DNA of 64,000 bases from Rhodoligotrophos sp. CJ14 (lineage in GTDB: Bacteria > Pseudomonadota > Alphaproteobacteria > Rhizobiales > Im1), in the NCBI RefSeq assembly GCF_038811545.1, contig NZ_CP133319.1, positions 1 through 64,000 on the forward strand. The letters are read 5' to 3'. The translations under genes and the position numbers were made by a program. Of this stretch, positions 1-9,920 are shown in pieces. Below the pieces are notes generated by a model. The model saw only the letters and a list, made by a program, of their open reading frames with translations, was not told the DNA's origin and did not search any database. Within the stretch, counting starts at the first letter, position 1; each line of letters opens with the position of its first letter.

Positions 1-18
1 TTGGAAGAGAAACCAGCT

Positions 19-49
19 CGCGCTCTCAGCCTCCACGGTTGAGAGCGCG
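19..49 (+). other. Stem-loop upstream of rpsJ
   Basis: Bases 19-28 and 40-49 are perfect 10-base inverted arms (CGCGCTCTCA with its complement) around an 11-base loop, ending 21 bases before the rpsJ start. No T-run follows, so it is not a standard intrinsic terminator. It lies where the tuf-rpsJ spacer would normally be and could be a leader, processing or attenuation hairpin. Its role is unknown. Confidence 0.5.
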
Positions 50-70
50 CTGCATCGCGGGTCAAGAATT

Positions 71-379
71 ATGCAGAGACAGAACATCCGCATTCGGCTC
101 AAGGCGTTCGACCATCGCATCCTCGATGCGTCGACCCGGGAGATCGTGAACACCGCCAAGCGCACTGGCGCTCAGGTGCACGGTCCTGTGCCGCTGCCGA
201 CTCGGATCGAGCGGTTCACCGTCAACCGGTCGCCGCATATCGATAAGAAGAGCCGCGAGCAGTTTGAGATTCGCACTCATAAGCGGCTTTTGGACATCCT
301 CGATCCGACCCCGCAGACGGTCGATGCTCTCATGAAGCTCGACTTGGCGGCTGGCGTCGATGTCGAGATTAAGCTCTAA
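71..379 (+). CDS. rpsJ: Small ribosomal subunit protein S10
   Basis: This is a component of the 30S head, and S10 is also known to pair with NusB in transcription antitermination. The 102-residue product has the family length and the typical opening [16 protein letters not shown]. It is the first gene of the S10 operon, followed 27 bases later by rplC. No clear Shine-Dalgarno sequence is seen before the ATG, so the upstream hairpin or a coupled upstream gene may matter for translation. Confidence 0.98.
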   Translation: MQRQNIRIRLKAFDHRILDASTREIVNTAKRTGAQVHGPVPLPTRIERFTVNRSPHIDKKSREQFEIRTHKRLLDILDPTPQTVDALMKLDLAAGVDVEIKL

Positions 380-406
380 GGCCTTTTAAGCGAAAGGACC
401 AAAGCG

Positions 407-1141
407 ATGCGGTCAGGTGTCATCGCGCAGAAGCTTGGTATGACCCGGATCTACACCGAGGACGGCCGGAACATTCCCGTGACGGTCTTGAAACTCGACA
501 AGTGTCAGGTCGTGGCGCACCGCACCCAGGAGAAGGATGGCTACACAGCCGTTCAGCTGGGCGTTGGCACGGCTAAGGTCAATCGGGTTACCAAGGCGCA
601 GCGCGGCCAGTTTGCGGTCGTGCAGGTCGAGCCGAAGCGGAAGGTCGCGGAGTTCCGCGTGAGCCCGGACAACCTCATCGAGGTGGGCTCCGAGCTTACG
701 GCCGACCACTTCGTGGCGGGCCAATATGTGGATGCTTGCGGTATTTCGATCGGCAAGGGTTTCGCGGGCGTGATGAAGCGCCACAACTTTGGCGGCCTCC
801 GGGCCAGCCATGGTGTGTCGATCTCCCACCGCAGCCATGGATCGACCGGTAATCGGCAGGATCCGGGCAAGGTGTTCAAGAACAAGAAGATGGCCGGCCA
901 CATGGGTGCCGAGCGCGTCACGACGCAGAATCTGCAGGTCGTGAGCACTGACCCGGAGCGTGGTCTCATTCTTGTGAAGGGCTCGATCCCGGGCTCGAAG
1001 GGCGGCTGGGTCTATCTGTCCGACGCAGTCAAGCGCAAGCTGCCCGAGAACGTGCCGTTTCCTGGTGCTTTCCGCAAGACTGGCGAGAGCGTGCCCGTCA
1101 CCGCCGAGGCGGCTGAAGGCGGCGCTGAGACACAAGGGTGA
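407..1141 (+). CDS. rplC: Large ribosomal subunit protein L3
   Basis: L3 is an early-assembly 23S rRNA-binding protein with a loop reaching towards the peptidyl-transferase centre. The segment [10 protein letters not shown] holds the glutamine region that PrmB methylates in E. coli. At 244 residues it is longer than E. coli L3 (209), mainly through an acidic, Ala/Glu-rich tail after about residue 215, as is usual in alphaproteobacteria. A Shine-Dalgarno-like GAAAGGA precedes the ATG. The stop lies just upstream of the rplD start. Confidence 0.98.
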   Translation: MRSGVIAQKLGMTRIYTEDGRNIPVTVLKLDKCQVVAHRTQEKDGYTAVQLGVGTAKVNRVTKAQRGQFAVVQVEPKRKVAEFRVSPDNLIEVGSELTADHFVAGQYVDACGISIGKGFAGVMKRHNFGGLRASHGVSISHRSHGSTGNRQDPGKVFKNKKMAGHMGAERVTTQNLQVVSTDPERGLILVKGSIPGSKGGWVYLSDAVKRKLPENVPFPGAFRKTGESVPVTAEAAEGGAETQG

Positions 1142-1152
1142 AGGTATCCGAG

Positions 1153-1773
1153 ATGAAGCTCGAAGTGAAAACTCTGGATGCCAAGGACGCCGGCTCGGTG
1201 GAGCTTGCCGATCATATTTTCGGGCTCGAGCCGCGCGCCGACATCCTGCATCGCATGGTGGTCTGGCAGCTGGCGAAGCGCCGGGCAGGCACCCACAAGG
1301 CGAAGGACCGTGGTGAGGTATCCTACTCCACCATGAAGCTCTACAAGCAGAAGGGCACCGGCCGTGCCCGTCACGGCAGCCGCAAGGTTGGCGTGTTTCG
1401 TGGGGGCGGCAAGGCCTTTGGTCCCGTCTCGCGTGACCACGCGATCGATCTGCCGAAGAAGGTGCGGGCGCTGGCTTTGAAGCACGCGCTCTCTGCCAAG
1501 GCGAAGGCGGAAGAGCTCATCGTCCTTGATCAGGCGGTGGCCTCTGAGGCCAAGACCAAGGCGCTTAAAGATGCCTTCGGAAAGCTCGGGCTTGAGAATG
1601 CCCTGATCATCGGCGGCACGGAGATTGATCCGAACTTCGGGCTGGCGGCGCGCAACCTGCCTGGCATCGATGTTCTGCCGGTGCAAGGCATCAATGTTTA
1701 TGACGTGCTGCGCTGCAAGCAGCTGGTGCTCACCAAGGCCGCCATCGAGGCGCTCGAGGAGCGGTTCAAATGA
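1153..1773 (+). CDS. rplD: Large ribosomal subunit protein L4
   Basis: L4 is a 23S rRNA-binding protein lining the exit tunnel; in E. coli it also represses its own operon. The glycine- and basic-rich internal loop (about residues 55-100, including [19 protein letters not shown]) is the tunnel extension. I chose the ATG at 1153 because AAGG at 1141-1144 lies 8 bases upstream and the resulting [14 protein letters not shown] start matches the family. An in-frame GTG at 1138 overlapping the rplC stop would add five residues. The stop overlaps rplW by four bases. Confidence 0.96.
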   Translation: MKLEVKTLDAKDAGSVELADHIFGLEPRADILHRMVVWQLAKRRAGTHKAKDRGEVSYSTMKLYKQKGTGRARHGSRKVGVFRGGGKAFGPVSRDHAIDLPKKVRALALKHALSAKAKAEELIVLDQAVASEAKTKALKDAFGKLGLENALIIGGTEIDPNFGLAARNLPGIDVLPVQGINVYDVLRCKQLVLTKAAIEALEERFK

Positions 1774-2060
1774 ATCCGAAGCTGTACGATGTCATCAAGA
1801 GCCCGGTGATCACCGAGAAATCCACCATGGTCTCGGAACACAACCAGGTTCTGTTCAATGTGGCGCGCGACGCCACCAAGCCCGAGATCAAGCAGGCCGT
1901 CGAGGCTCTGTTTGGGGTGAAGGTGAAGGCGGTCAACACGCTGCTGCGCAAGGGCAAGGTGAAGCGCTTCCGCGGCACGGTGGGACGCCAGAGCGATGTC
2001 AAGAAGGCGATTGTCACGCTCGAGGAAGGGCAGTCGATCGACGTGACGACCGGCATCTGA
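1770..2060 (+). CDS. rplW: Large ribosomal subunit protein L23
   Basis: L23 sits at the tunnel exit and is the known docking site for trigger factor and SRP. The 96-residue product starts [18 protein letters not shown], with the [10 protein letters not shown] element diagnostic of L23. Its ATG overlaps the rplD stop (ATGA), implying translational coupling. rplB follows after 19 bases. Confidence 0.98.
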   Translation: MNPKLYDVIKSPVITEKSTMVSEHNQVLFNVARDATKPEIKQAVEALFGVKVKAVNTLLRKGKVKRFRGTVGRQSDVKKAIVTLEEGQSIDVTTGI

Positions 2061-2079
2061 GGACGAGAGGCTTTTCGTA

Positions 2080-2910
2080 ATGGCACTGAAAACCTACAAG
2101 CCGACGACGCCGGGACAGCGCAGTCTGGTGCTTGTTGATCGCACCGGCCTTTGGCGCGGCAAGCCGGTCAAGGCTCTCACTGAGGGTCTCTCCAAGAGCG
2201 GCGGCCGCAACAACACTGGCCGCGTCACCACTTGGCAGCGTGGCGGTGGCCACAAGCGGGCCTATCGCCTGGTTGATTTTAAGCGGCGGAAGTTCGATAT
2301 CGAGGCGACCGTCGAGCGAATCGAGTATGACCCGAACCGCTCGGCCTTCATCGCGCTGATCAAATATGCCGATGGCGAGCTGTCTTACATTCTCGCGCCC
2401 CAGCGCTTGAATGTCGGTGACACCGTCGTGTCTGGTGAGCGTGTTGACGTGAAGCCCGGCAATGCCATGCCGCTCGCCAACATGCCGGTCGGCACGATCG
2501 TGCACAATATCGAGATGAAGGAAGGCAAGGGCGGTCAGATCGCGCGCTCGGCAGGAGCCTATGCTCAGCTGGTCGGCCGCGACCAGGGTTATGCCCAGCT
2601 GCGCCTGCGCTCCGGCGAAACGCGGGTCGTTCGCGGCGAGTGCCTGGCAACGGTTGGTGCCGTATCGAATCCGGACCACGCCAACCGTTCGATCGGTAAG
2701 GCTGGGCGCAGCCGCTGGCTCGGGATCCGTCCGGTTGTCCGCGGCGTGGCGATGAACCCGATCGACCACCCCCATGGTGGTGGTGAGGGGCGCACCTCTG
2801 GCGGCCGTCATCCGGTCACCCCATGGGGCAAGCCGACCAAGGGCAAGCGCACCCGCAGAAACAAGGGCACGCAGAAATATATCCTGCGCAGCCGTCACTT
2901 GAAGAAATAG
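2080..2910 (+). CDS. rplB: Large ribosomal subunit protein L2
   Basis: L2 is a highly conserved 23S-binding protein needed for subunit association and peptidyl transfer. The 276 residues match the family length. The C-terminal [16 protein letters not shown] segment contains the conserved histidine region near the peptidyl-transferase centre. It is a standard member of the S10 operon, followed by rpsS after 12 bases. Confidence 0.98.
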   Translation: MALKTYKPTTPGQRSLVLVDRTGLWRGKPVKALTEGLSKSGGRNNTGRVTTWQRGGGHKRAYRLVDFKRRKFDIEATVERIEYDPNRSAFIALIKYADGELSYILAPQRLNVGDTVVSGERVDVKPGNAMPLANMPVGTIVHNIEMKEGKGGQIARSAGAYAQLVGRDQGYAQLRLRSGETRVVRGECLATVGAVSNPDHANRSIGKAGRSRWLGIRPVVRGVAMNPIDHPHGGGEGRTSGGRHPVTPWGKPTKGKRTRRNKGTQKYILRSRHLKK

Positions 2911-2922
2911 AGGTAATACGCC

Positions 2923-3201
2923 GTGGCACGCTCGGTTTGGAAAGGTCCGTTCATCGACGGTTACGTCTTGAAGAAGGCGGAAGAGGCGCGCGCTTCGGGT
3001 CGCAATCACGCCATCAAGATCTGGAGCCGCCGGTCGACGATCGTGCCCCAGTTCGTCGGGCTGACATTTGCGGTCCATAACGGCCAGAAGCACATCCCGG
3101 TCAATGTCACGGAAGAGATGGTCGGTCACAAATTCGGCGAGTTCGCGCCGACCCGGACCTTCTACGGCCATGCCGCTGATCGCAAGGCGAAGAGGAAGTA
3201 A
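2923..3201 (+). CDS. rpsS: Small ribosomal subunit protein S19
   Basis: S19 forms a 30S head dimer with S13 near the A-site tRNA. The product is 92 residues, starts [20 protein letters not shown] and contains the family signature around [11 protein letters not shown]. Translation starts at GTG 2923, preceded by the GAGGTAA element. rplV follows two bases after its stop. Confidence 0.98.
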   Translation: MARSVWKGPFIDGYVLKKAEEARASGRNHAIKIWSRRSTIVPQFVGLTFAVHNGQKHIPVNVTEEMVGHKFGEFAPTRTFYGHAADRKAKRK

Positions 3202-3203
3202 TC

Positions 3204-3584
3204 ATGGGCAAGCGTTCGAGAGAGCGGGTGCTTGGAGATAACGCGGCGAAGGCGGTCTTGCGCTCTCTCCGTGTCTCGCCCCAGAAGCTCAATGTCGTGG
3301 CTGCGATGATCCGCGGCAAGAAGGTGGACAAGGCCCTGGCCGAGCTGACCTTCTCGCGCAAGCGCATTTCGCACGACGTGAAGAAGACGTTGCAATCGGC
3401 CATTGCCAATGCCGAGAACAACCATTCGCTGGACGTGGACAGCCTGGTCGTGGCGGAAGCTTTCGTGGGCAAGGGGTTGGTGATGAAGCGCTTCAGCCCC
3501 CGCGCTCGTGGGCGTGCCGGCCGCATCAGCAAGCCCTTTAGCCAGCTGACGATTGTGGTGCGTCAGGTTGAGGAGGCCGCATAA
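3204..3584 (+). CDS. rplV: Large ribosomal subunit protein L22
   Basis: L22 contacts all 23S domains and lines the tunnel constriction with L4. The 126-residue protein has the [17 protein letters not shown] helix and the C-terminal beta-hairpin (about residues 85-110, [15 protein letters not shown]) that protrudes into the tunnel. Its stop codon shares one base with the rpsC start (TAATG). Confidence 0.98.
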   Translation: MGKRSRERVLGDNAAKAVLRSLRVSPQKLNVVAAMIRGKKVDKALAELTFSRKRISHDVKKTLQSAIANAENNHSLDVDSLVVAEAFVGKGLVMKRFSPRARGRAGRISKPFSQLTIVVRQVEEAA

Positions 3585-4312
3585 TGGGACAGAAGATCAA
3601 TCCTACCGGCTTCCGGATCGGGGTCAATCGCACCTGGGATTCCCGCTGGTTTGCTGACCGCGGCGAATATTCGAAGCTGCTGCACGAGGATCTCAAGATC
3701 AAGGCCTATCTGAGGGATGCCCTCAAGCAGGCCGGCGTCTCGCGCATCGTCATCGAGCGCCCCCACAAGAAATGCCGGGTGACCATCCACACGGCCCGTC
3801 CGGGTGTGGTTATTGGCAAGAAGGGCGCCGATATCGAGAAGCTGCGCCGCAAGATCGGCGAGTACACCTCCTCCGATGTTCACCTGAACATCGTCGAGGT
3901 GCGCAAGCCCGAGATGGACAGCCAGCTGGTTGCCGAGAACATCGCCCAGCAGCTGGAGCGCCGGGTGGCCTTCCGGCGTGCCATGAAGCGTGCCGTTCAG
4001 TCGGCCATGCGTCTGGGCGCCCAGGGCATCAGGATCACCTGCGGCGGCCGTCTCGGTGGAGCGGAGATCGCGCGCACGGAATGGTACCGCGAAGGGCGCG
4101 TGCCGCTGCACACGCTGCGTGCTGATATCGATTTCGGCACGGCCACGGCACATACCGCTTATGGCACGATCGGCATCAAGGTCTGGATCTTCAAGGGCGA
4201 GATCCTTGAGCATGATCCATTTGCATCCGAGAAGCGCTTGCAGGAGCCGCAGGAGAGTGGCGGCCGCAGTGAGCGTGGCGATCGTGAGCGTCAGCGGCGG
4301 GAAGTGGCCTGA
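3584..4312 (+). CDS. rpsC: Small ribosomal subunit protein S3
   Basis: S3 sits at the mRNA entry channel and carries a type II KH domain, with [17 protein letters not shown] as its RNA-binding loop near residues 66-82. The product is 242 residues with a low-complexity charged tail ([19 protein letters not shown]) beyond the conserved domain. The start overlaps the rplV stop by one base. A 59-base spacer separates it from rplP. Confidence 0.98.
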   Translation: MGQKINPTGFRIGVNRTWDSRWFADRGEYSKLLHEDLKIKAYLRDALKQAGVSRIVIERPHKKCRVTIHTARPGVVIGKKGADIEKLRRKIGEYTSSDVHLNIVEVRKPEMDSQLVAENIAQQLERRVAFRRAMKRAVQSAMRLGAQGIRITCGGRLGGAEIARTEWYREGRVPLHTLRADIDFGTATAHTAYGTIGIKVWIFKGEILEHDPFASEKRLQEPQESGGRSERGDRERQRREVA

Positions 4313-4371
4313 ACCAGTTTGGGTGTGACCGCGGCCCGAGTGCCGATGCACGAGTTTGAGGACGAAAGACA

Positions 4372-4785
4372 ATGCTGCAGCCAAAACGCACGAAATTCCG
4401 CAAGCAGCACAAGGGGCGGATCCATGGCAAGGCCAAAGGCGGCACCGAGCTGAATTTCGGCGCCTATGGCCTAAAAGCACTCGAGCCGGAGCGCGTGACC
4501 GCGCGTCAGATCGAGGCGGCACGCCGTGCCATCACCCGCCACATGAAGCGCAGTGGACGCGTTTGGATCCGGATTTTTCCGGATGTTCCAGTGTCCAAGA
4601 AGCCGACTGAAGTGCGCATGGGTAAGGGCAAGGGTTCGCCGGAATTCTGGGCAGCCAAGGTGAAGCCGGGCCGGATCATGTTCGAGATCGATGGCGTCGA
4701 TCGCGAGATCGCGGAGGAGGCGCTGCGCCTCGGTGCGGCCAAGCTGCCGATCACCACGCGCTTTGTGGCGCGCTTCGGTGAATGA
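4372..4785 (+). CDS. rplP: Large ribosomal subunit protein L16
   Basis: L16 binds near the A-site tRNA elbow and the peptidyl-transferase centre. The 137 residues start [16 protein letters not shown], the family N-terminus, and contain the conserved [19 protein letters not shown] segment around the arginine that YcfD-type oxygenases hydroxylate in other bacteria. Confidence 0.98.
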   Translation: MLQPKRTKFRKQHKGRIHGKAKGGTELNFGAYGLKALEPERVTARQIEAARRAITRHMKRSGRVWIRIFPDVPVSKKPTEVRMGKGKGSPEFWAAKVKPGRIMFEIDGVDREIAEEALRLGAAKLPITTRFVARFGE

Positions 4786-4822
4786 CGCCTGAGCGACTGA
4801 CGATTTGATGGGAATGACCGCT

Positions 4823-5026
4823 ATGAAGGCCTCCGACGTAAAGCTCCTGAGCGACGACCAGCTCAAGGACGAACTGCTGAAGCTCAAGAAGGAGCAGTTC
4901 AATCTGCGCTTCCAGAAGGCGGTCGGCCAGGTTGAGAACACGGCGCGCATCCGCCAGGTTCGTCGCGATGTCGCGCGGATCATGACGGTTCAGCGTCAGC
5001 GCGCCAATGCCGCTGCGGCAAGCTGA
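4823..5026 (+). CDS. rpmC: Large ribosomal subunit protein L29
   Basis: L29 is a small helical-hairpin protein at the tunnel exit next to L23. The 67-residue product from ATG 4823 ([18 protein letters not shown]) has the usual family length. Three upstream in-frame starts (TTG 4805, ATG 4808, ATG 4814) would add up to six residues. I prefer 4823 because GGA at 4811-4813 gives a normal 9-base spacing and the homologous N-terminus begins here. Coiled-coil-like charged helices make up most of it. Confidence 0.94.
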   Translation: MKASDVKLLSDDQLKDELLKLKKEQFNLRFQKAVGQVENTARIRQVRRDVARIMTVQRQRANAAAAS

Positions 5027-5043
5027 AGGACGGGAGAGAAGAG

Positions 5044-5322
5044 ATGCCCAAGCGCATCCTGCAAGGTGTTGTCGTCAGCGACAAGAACGATCGCACCATC
5101 GTGGTGCAGGTGGAGCGCCGCTTCACCCACCCGCTGTTCAAGAAGACCGTCCGTCGGTCGAAGAAGTTTCATGCGCATGACGAGAACCGCTCGGCCAAGG
5201 TCGGCGACATCGTGCGCATTCAGGAATGCCGTCCGATCTCCAAGCTGAAGACCTGGACGCTGATTGAGAACGTGACCGAGGGCAGGGCCGTTGCAGCCGA
5301 AGCCGCCGGAGCTCAGAAGTGA
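5044..5322 (+). CDS. rpsQ: Small ribosomal subunit protein S17
   Basis: S17 is an OB-fold primary binder of 16S rRNA. The 92-residue product begins [21 protein letters not shown], with the typical beta-barrel core and the KKFHAHDE strand. It has a GGGAGA Shine-Dalgarno sequence. It lies between rpmC and rplN in standard order, with a 46-base spacer to rplN. Confidence 0.98.
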   Translation: MPKRILQGVVVSDKNDRTIVVQVERRFTHPLFKKTVRRSKKFHAHDENRSAKVGDIVRIQECRPISKLKTWTLIENVTEGRAVAAEAAGAQK

Positions 5323-5368
5323 CGCTGCCGATCTGATCGGGCAGACGTGAAAGATTGAAGGTGGTGCC

Positions 5369-5737
5369 ATGATACAGATGCAAACCAATCTGGACGTAGC
5401 CGACAATTCCGGCGCGCGCCGGGTGCAGTGCATCAAGGTTCTGGGCGGTTCGCATCGCAAATACGCCCATGTCGGTGACGTGATCGTCGTGTCGGTCAAG
5501 GAGGCGATCCCGCGCGGCCGTGTGAAGAAGGGCAATGTGATGAAGGCGGTGGTCGTGCGCACCGCGAAGGACATTCATCGGGCCGATGGTTCGGTGATCC
5601 GCTTCGATGGAAATGCGGCCGTGCTGATCAACAATCAGGGCGAGCCCATTGGGACGCGCATTTTCGGCCCCGTCCCTCGCGAGCTCAGGGCGCGGAACCA
5701 CATGAAGATCATTTCGCTGGCGCCGGAGGTGCTCTGA
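5369..5737 (+). CDS. rplN: Large ribosomal subunit protein L14
   Basis: L14 lies at the subunit interface (bridge B8) and is the binding site of the silencing factor RsfS. Its 122 residues match the family exactly, with the start [20 protein letters not shown] and the C-terminal [14 protein letters not shown]. Its stop overlaps the rplX ATG by one base. Confidence 0.98.
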   Translation: MIQMQTNLDVADNSGARRVQCIKVLGGSHRKYAHVGDVIVVSVKEAIPRGRVKKGNVMKAVVVRTAKDIHRADGSVIRFDGNAAVLINNQGEPIGTRIFGPVPRELRARNHMKIISLAPEVL

Positions 5738-6054
5738 TGGCCGCGAAGATCAAGAAGGGCGACACGGTCGTGGTGCTCGCCGGCAAGGATAAGGGCAAGC
5801 GGGGCGAGGTGCTCAAGGTGCTGCCGTCTGAGAACCGGGCGGTGGTCCAGGGTGTCAATCGGGTGCAGCGCCACCAGAAGCAGACGGGCACGCAGGAAGG
5901 CGGCATTATCTCCAAGGAACTGCCGATCCACCTGTCGAATCTGGCAATTGCGGACCCGAAGGACGGCAAGCCGTCGCGGGTTGGCTTCAAGATCCTCAAT
6001 GACGGAAGCAAGGTGCGGGTCGCGCGCCGCTCCGGGGAGGTGGTCGATGGCTGA
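5737..6054 (+). CDS. rplX: Large ribosomal subunit protein L24
   Basis: L24 is an assembly-initiator protein with a KOW motif: [20 protein letters not shown] spans residues 4-23. The 105 residues match the bacterial family. The ATG overlaps the rplN stop, and its last 8 bases overlap the rplE start, so rplN-rplX-rplE look translationally coupled. Confidence 0.98.
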   Translation: MAAKIKKGDTVVVLAGKDKGKRGEVLKVLPSENRAVVQGVNRVQRHQKQTGTQEGGIISKELPIHLSNLAIADPKDGKPSRVGFKILNDGSKVRVARRSGEVVDG

Positions 6055-6625
6055 GACATATATTCCGCGCCTGCAGCGCCATTATGATGAAGTGGTGCGC
6101 GCGCAGCTGACCGAGAAGTTCAACTACACCAACGTTCACCAGGTGCCGGAGCTCGACAAGATCGTGCTCAACATGGGCATCGGCGAGGCCGTTGGTGACA
6201 CCAAGCTGGTCAAGGCTGCTGCGGAAGACCTGAGCCTGATCGCTGGTCAGAAGTCGGTCATCACCCGGGCGCGCAAGTCCATTGCGACCTTCAAGGTTCG
6301 TGATGGCATGCCGATCGGCGCCAAGGTGACCCTGCGCCGGGCCCGCATGTATGAGTTCTTTGACCGGCTGCTGACCATTGCCCTGCCGCGCGTTCGCGAC
6401 TTTCGCGGGCTGCCGACCACGAGCTTCGATGGCAAGGGCAATTATGCGCTCGGCATCAAGGAGCACATCATTTTCCCGGAAATCGACTATGACCGGGCGG
6501 AGCGCATCTGGGGTATGGACGTGATCATCTGCACGACCGCTCCCACCGATGAGGAAGCACGGGCCCTGCTCGAGGCTTTCGACTTCCCGTTCCGCCAGGC
6601 GCCGGCGAAGCGCCAGGCCGCGTGA
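6047..6625 (+). CDS. rplE: Large ribosomal subunit protein L5
   Basis: L5 binds 5S rRNA and contacts the P-site tRNA. The ATG at 6047 gives [17 protein letters not shown], matching family N-termini, and a 192-residue product. The open frame extends upstream to 5852, but that part is out-of-frame rplX sequence. The start lies inside rplX (8-base overlap). Conserved [15 protein letters not shown]-type and [19 protein letters not shown]-type segments are present. Confidence 0.97.
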   Translation: MAETYIPRLQRHYDEVVRAQLTEKFNYTNVHQVPELDKIVLNMGIGEAVGDTKLVKAAAEDLSLIAGQKSVITRARKSIATFKVRDGMPIGAKVTLRRARMYEFFDRLLTIALPRVRDFRGLPTTSFDGKGNYALGIKEHIIFPEIDYDRAERIWGMDVIICTTAPTDEEARALLEAFDFPFRQAPAKRQAA

Positions 6626-6654
6626 ACGGCAGCGCAAGAGATTAGAGGACCGAA

Positions 6655-6960
6655 ATGGCCAAGAAGAGCGCGATCGAGACCAATAAGCGGCGTCGGAAGC
6701 TTGCCCAGCAGTTTTCCGGACGGCGTGCACGGCTCAAGGAGATCGTCAAGAATCGTGAGCTGCCGATCGAGGAGCGTTTCGAGGCGCAGCTGAAGCTTGC
6801 TGCCTTGCCGCGCAATTCGGCGCCGAGCCGCATTCGCAATCGCTGTGAGATGACGGGGCGTCCGCGCGCCTTCTATCGGAAGATGAAGATTTCGCGTATC
6901 GCGCTGAGGGAGCTCGCCCATAGCGGTGCGATCCCAGGCATGGTCAAGTCCAGCTGGTAA
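6655..6960 (+). CDS. rpsN: Small ribosomal subunit protein S14, zinc-less form
   Basis: S14 is a 30S head protein. The 101-residue product belongs to the long, zinc-independent form: no CxxC pairs are present, only one cysteine occurs, and the extra N-terminal helix is retained. The C-terminal [20 protein letters not shown] segment is the family signature. rpsH follows after 23 bases. Confidence 0.98.
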   Translation: MAKKSAIETNKRRRKLAQQFSGRRARLKEIVKNRELPIEERFEAQLKLAALPRNSAPSRIRNRCEMTGRPRAFYRKMKISRIALRELAHSGAIPGMVKSSW

Positions 6961-6983
6961 GCGGAATCTGGGAGACGGATGAG

Positions 6984-7382
6984 ATGAGTGTGAATGATCC
7001 GCTCGGCGATATGTTGACGAGAATCCGCAATGCTCAGCTGCGCGGCAAGTCGAAGGTGACGACGCCGGCTTCGAAGCTGCGCAAGCGCGTTCTCGACGTG
7101 CTGGAGCAAGAGGGCTTCATCCGCGGTTACGCCGAGGTTGAGTTCGATGGCGGCAAGAAAGAGATCGAGATCTCGCTCAAATATTTTGATGGCGAGCCGG
7201 TGATCCATGACATCAAGCGGGTGTCGACGCCAGGGCGGCGGGTCTATGCCTCGGTGACGACCATGCCGACCGTTTATAACGGGCTTGGCATTTCCATATT
7301 GTCGACCTCACAGGGCGTGATGTCCGACAACGACGCGCGCGAGCGCAATGTCGGCGGCGAGGTCCTCTGCACCGTCTTCTAA
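6984..7382 (+). CDS. rpsH: Small ribosomal subunit protein S8
   Basis: S8 is a primary 16S binder in the central domain; in E. coli it represses the spc operon. The 132-residue product starts [18 protein letters not shown] and ends with the signature stretch [21 protein letters not shown] 95-base spacer follows before rplF. Confidence 0.98.
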   Translation: MSVNDPLGDMLTRIRNAQLRGKSKVTTPASKLRKRVLDVLEQEGFIRGYAEVEFDGGKKEIEISLKYFDGEPVIHDIKRVSTPGRRVYASVTTMPTVYNGLGISILSTSQGVMSDNDARERNVGGEVLCTVF

Positions 7383-7477
7383 TGGCAGGCGGTGTGAGGA
7401 ACGCATTTATCTGGGATGATCTGCCGCTGGTTCCGCAAGGCGGATAACGGTGGCGACAGGAGAGCAGGAATATACCT

Positions 7478-8014
7478 ATGTCCAGGACCGGTAAGAAGCC
7501 CGTCCCCGTGCCGAAGGGAGTGTCGGTCTCGATCGATGGCCGCAACGTGGCGGCGAAGGGCCCTCAGGGCGAGCTTTCGATGGTGCTCGTGGATGAGGTC
7601 ATCGCGAGCCTGGGCGAGGATGGCTCGGTTGCAGTGACGCCGCGCGATGAGTCCAAGCGCGCTCGCGCCATGTGGGGCATGAGCCGCACGCTGATCGCCA
7701 ATATGGTCGAAGGCGTCTCCAGCGGGTTCAAGAAGACGCTTGAGATCAACGGTGTTGGCTATCGTGCCGCCATGCAGGGCTCCACCCTGCAGCTGCAGCT
7801 CGGCTATAGCCACGACGTGAAATACGATGTGCCCAAAGGCATCAAGATCGAGACGCCGCGGCCGGTCGAGATTGTCATCTCCGGCATCGACAAGCAGCGT
7901 GTCGGTCAGGTTGCGGCCGAGATCCGCGACTTCCGTCCGCCCGAGCCCTATAAAGGCAAGGGCATCAAATATGCTGGCGAGGTGATCTTCCGCAAGGAAG
8001 GCAAGAAGAAGTAA
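7478..8014 (+). CDS. rplF: Large ribosomal subunit protein L6
   Basis: L6 lies near the sarcin-ricin loop and is built from two similar domains. The 178-residue length is standard. The start [15 protein letters not shown] and the C-terminal [14 protein letters not shown] are characteristic of the family. An AGGAGAG-type Shine-Dalgarno sequence lies upstream. Confidence 0.98.
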   Translation: MSRTGKKPVPVPKGVSVSIDGRNVAAKGPQGELSMVLVDEVIASLGEDGSVAVTPRDESKRARAMWGMSRTLIANMVEGVSSGFKKTLEINGVGYRAAMQGSTLQLQLGYSHDVKYDVPKGIKIETPRPVEIVISGIDKQRVGQVAAEIRDFRPPEPYKGKGIKYAGEVIFRKEGKKK

Positions 8015-8028
8015 CGGGAGTTTCGAGG

Positions 8029-8391
8029 ATGGTCCGCAAGCTTTCCCAAGAGGAGCGCCGTTCTGCGCGGGTGCGCAAGGCATTGAAGGCTCGCGCTTAT
8101 GGCCGCCCGCGGCTCAGCGTGTTCCGCTCCCATAAGAACATTTACGCCCAGATCATCGATGATGAGAAGGGTGTAACCCTTGCCGCAGCCTCGACCCTCG
8201 AGGCGGATGTGAAGGGCACGCTGAAGACGGGCGGCGACATTGGTGCCGCCAGCGTTGTCGGCAAGCTGATTGCCGAGCGTGCCAAGGGCGCGGGTGTCTC
8301 TGCTGTGGTCTTTGATCGCGGCGGATACCTCTATCATGGTCGGGTCAAGGCGCTGGCGGAAGCCGCGCGCGAAGGCGGCCTGGATTTCTAA
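8029..8391 (+). CDS. rplR: Large ribosomal subunit protein L18
   Basis: L18 brings 5S rRNA to the 50S subunit with L5. The 120 residues start with a basic tail, followed by the [20 protein letters not shown] core. The C-terminal [20 protein letters not shown] motif is diagnostic. Spacing to rplF is 14 bases. Confidence 0.98.
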   Translation: MVRKLSQEERRSARVRKALKARAYGRPRLSVFRSHKNIYAQIIDDEKGVTLAAASTLEADVKGTLKTGGDIGAASVVGKLIAERAKGAGVSAVVFDRGGYLYHGRVKALAEAAREGGLDF

Positions 8392-8420
8392 GTCGGATTT
8401 GAGAGAACAGGGCGAACGCC

Positions 8421-8984
8421 ATGGCCACGAAAGAAAGAGAGCGGGAAGACCGCAGGGATCGTGACGAGCGCGATAGCGAGTTCGTCGATAAGCTGGTGCA
8501 CATCAATCGCGTGGCCAAGGTCGTGAAGGGCGGACGCCGCTTCGGCTTTGCCGCTCTGGTGGTTGTGGGCGACCAGAAGGGCCGGGTTGGCTTCGGCCAT
8601 GGCAAGGCACGCGAGGTGCCGGAGGCCATCCGCAAGGCCACCGAGACCGCAAAGCGCACCATGGTTCGCGTGCCGTTGCGCGAGGGCCGGACGCTCCATC
8701 ACGACGTTCTTGGCCATCATGGTGCTGGGCGCGTGGTGCTCCGTGCGGCTCCTCCTGGAACCGGCATCATTGCCGGCGGTCCGATGCGCGCCGTTTTCGA
8801 GACCCTTGGTGTGCAGGATGTTGTTGCGAAGTCGGTTGGCACGTCCAACCCCTACAACATGGTTCGCGCCACGTTCGATGCGCTCAAGAATGAGAAGAGC
8901 CCGCGCCAGGTTGCATCGCGTCGCGGCAAAAAGGTGAGCGACATCGTCTCCCGCCGCAGGGATGCTTCGGCGCTGGTGGAGTAA
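8421..8984 (+). CDS. rpsE: Small ribosomal subunit protein S5
   Basis: S5 contributes to the mRNA entry channel and to decoding fidelity. The 187 residues include the double-stranded RNA-binding-like N-terminal domain ([20 protein letters not shown], about residues 30-49) and the C-terminal [15 protein letters not shown] segment. The charged first 20 residues ([18 protein letters not shown]) are an alphaproteobacterial-style extension. Confidence 0.98.
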   Translation: MATKEREREDRRDRDERDSEFVDKLVHINRVAKVVKGGRRFGFAALVVVGDQKGRVGFGHGKAREVPEAIRKATETAKRTMVRVPLREGRTLHHDVLGHHGAGRVVLRAAPPGTGIIAGGPMRAVFETLGVQDVVAKSVGTSNPYNMVRATFDALKNEKSPRQVASRRGKKVSDIVSRRRDASALVE

Positions 8985-9024
8985 TCAGTCCTCTCGCGAG
9001 GGCTTGCTACGAGGATATGGCGTC

Positions 9025-9225
9025 ATGGCCAAGGCGAATTCACAGAATGGCGGGACGGTGACCGTCGAGCAGGTCTCCAGCGCGATCCGCCGTCCCAAGG
9101 ACCAGCAGGCAACCCTTCTGGGTCTCGGCCTTAAGCGCATGCATGCGCGGTCGGTCCTCAAGGATACGCCGGAAGTGCGGGGCATGATCCGCAAGGTCTC
9201 TCACCTCGTGCGGGTGGTGGAATAG
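9025..9225 (+). CDS. rpmD: Large ribosomal subunit protein L30
   Basis: L30 is a small 50S protein found in most but not all bacteria. The ATG at 9025, with GAGGA 12 bases upstream, gives a 66-residue product beginning [20 protein letters not shown]. The frame is open upstream to 8962, but that part overlaps the end of rpsE and is not family-like. The [10 protein letters not shown] motif supports the call. Confidence 0.95.
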   Translation: MAKANSQNGGTVTVEQVSSAIRRPKDQQATLLGLGLKRMHARSVLKDTPEVRGMIRKVSHLVRVVE

Positions 9226-9265
9226 CCGTCGCTCGGCTGTCATTGGATCCCAAGGATCGAGAAAC

Positions 9266-9757
9266 ATGAAACTGAACGAACTGAATGACAATCCGGGCTC
9301 CCGCCATCCTGCCAAGCGGCGCGGCCGCGGCATTGGCTCGGGTCTGGGCAAGACCTCCGGCCACGGCGTTAAGGGTCAGAAGGCGCGCTCGGGTGTTGCG
9401 ATCAACGGCTTCGAAGGCGGTCAGATGCCGATCTATCGGCGCCTGCCGAAGCGCGGCTTCAACAACATTCATGCCAAGAGCTTCAACGAGATCAATGTCG
9501 GACGGCTGCAGGCGGCGATCGACGCAAAGAAGCTCGCCAATGATGGGACGATCACCGTCGATACTCTGGTGGCGGCAGGCATTCTGTCGCGGCGCCTGGA
9601 CGGGCTTCGCCTGCTCGGCAGCGGTGAGCTGAAGGCCAAGATCGCCATCGAAGTCAATCACGCCACGGCCTCCGCACGCGCCGCTGTGGAAAAGGTGGGC
9701 GGCACGGTCGTGATCACTGCGCCGGAACAGGGCCAGAAGGCTGACGCGGCGTCCTGA
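9266..9757 (+). CDS. rplO: Large ribosomal subunit protein L15
   Basis: L15 is a late-assembly 50S protein. The glycine-rich N-terminus (GRGIGSGLGKTSGHGVKGQK, about residues 21-40) is diagnostic, and the 163-residue length is normal for alphaproteobacteria. It precedes secY across a 163-base spacer. Confidence 0.98.
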   Translation: MKLNELNDNPGSRHPAKRRGRGIGSGLGKTSGHGVKGQKARSGVAINGFEGGQMPIYRRLPKRGFNNIHAKSFNEINVGRLQAAIDAKKLANDGTITVDTLVAAGILSRRLDGLRLLGSGELKAKIAIEVNHATASARAAVEKVGGTVVITAPEQGQKADAAS

Positions 9758-9771
9758 CGCGTCGAGTGTTT

Positions 9772-9799
9772 GGCGGAACGCTTGCTAGACTGTTCCGCC
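9772..9799 (+). other. Hairpin in rplO-secY spacer
   Basis: GGCGGAAC (9772-9779) and GTTCCGCC (9792-9799) form a perfect 8-base stem with a 12-base loop. A short perfect palindrome CCGGCATGCCGG follows at 9816-9827. No T-run follows either, so read-through into secY is expected. They may act as partial attenuation or mRNA-processing elements that lower SecY output relative to ribosomal proteins. Confidence 0.4.
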
Positions 9800-9920
9800 T
9801 GACGAGGCTGCCTCTCCGGCATGCCGGGCGGGTAACGATGATCGGTTGGCCGGACGTGGCCTGGCGGCTTCGGGTATCCCGTCCACGTGGTCGGCAAGCG
9901 GTACCCGCTCGAGGAAGAAC

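Noticed and set aside
2014-3171. 385-residue minus-strand frame across rplW-rplB-rpsS
   Set aside because: It is antisense to three certain ribosomal protein genes.
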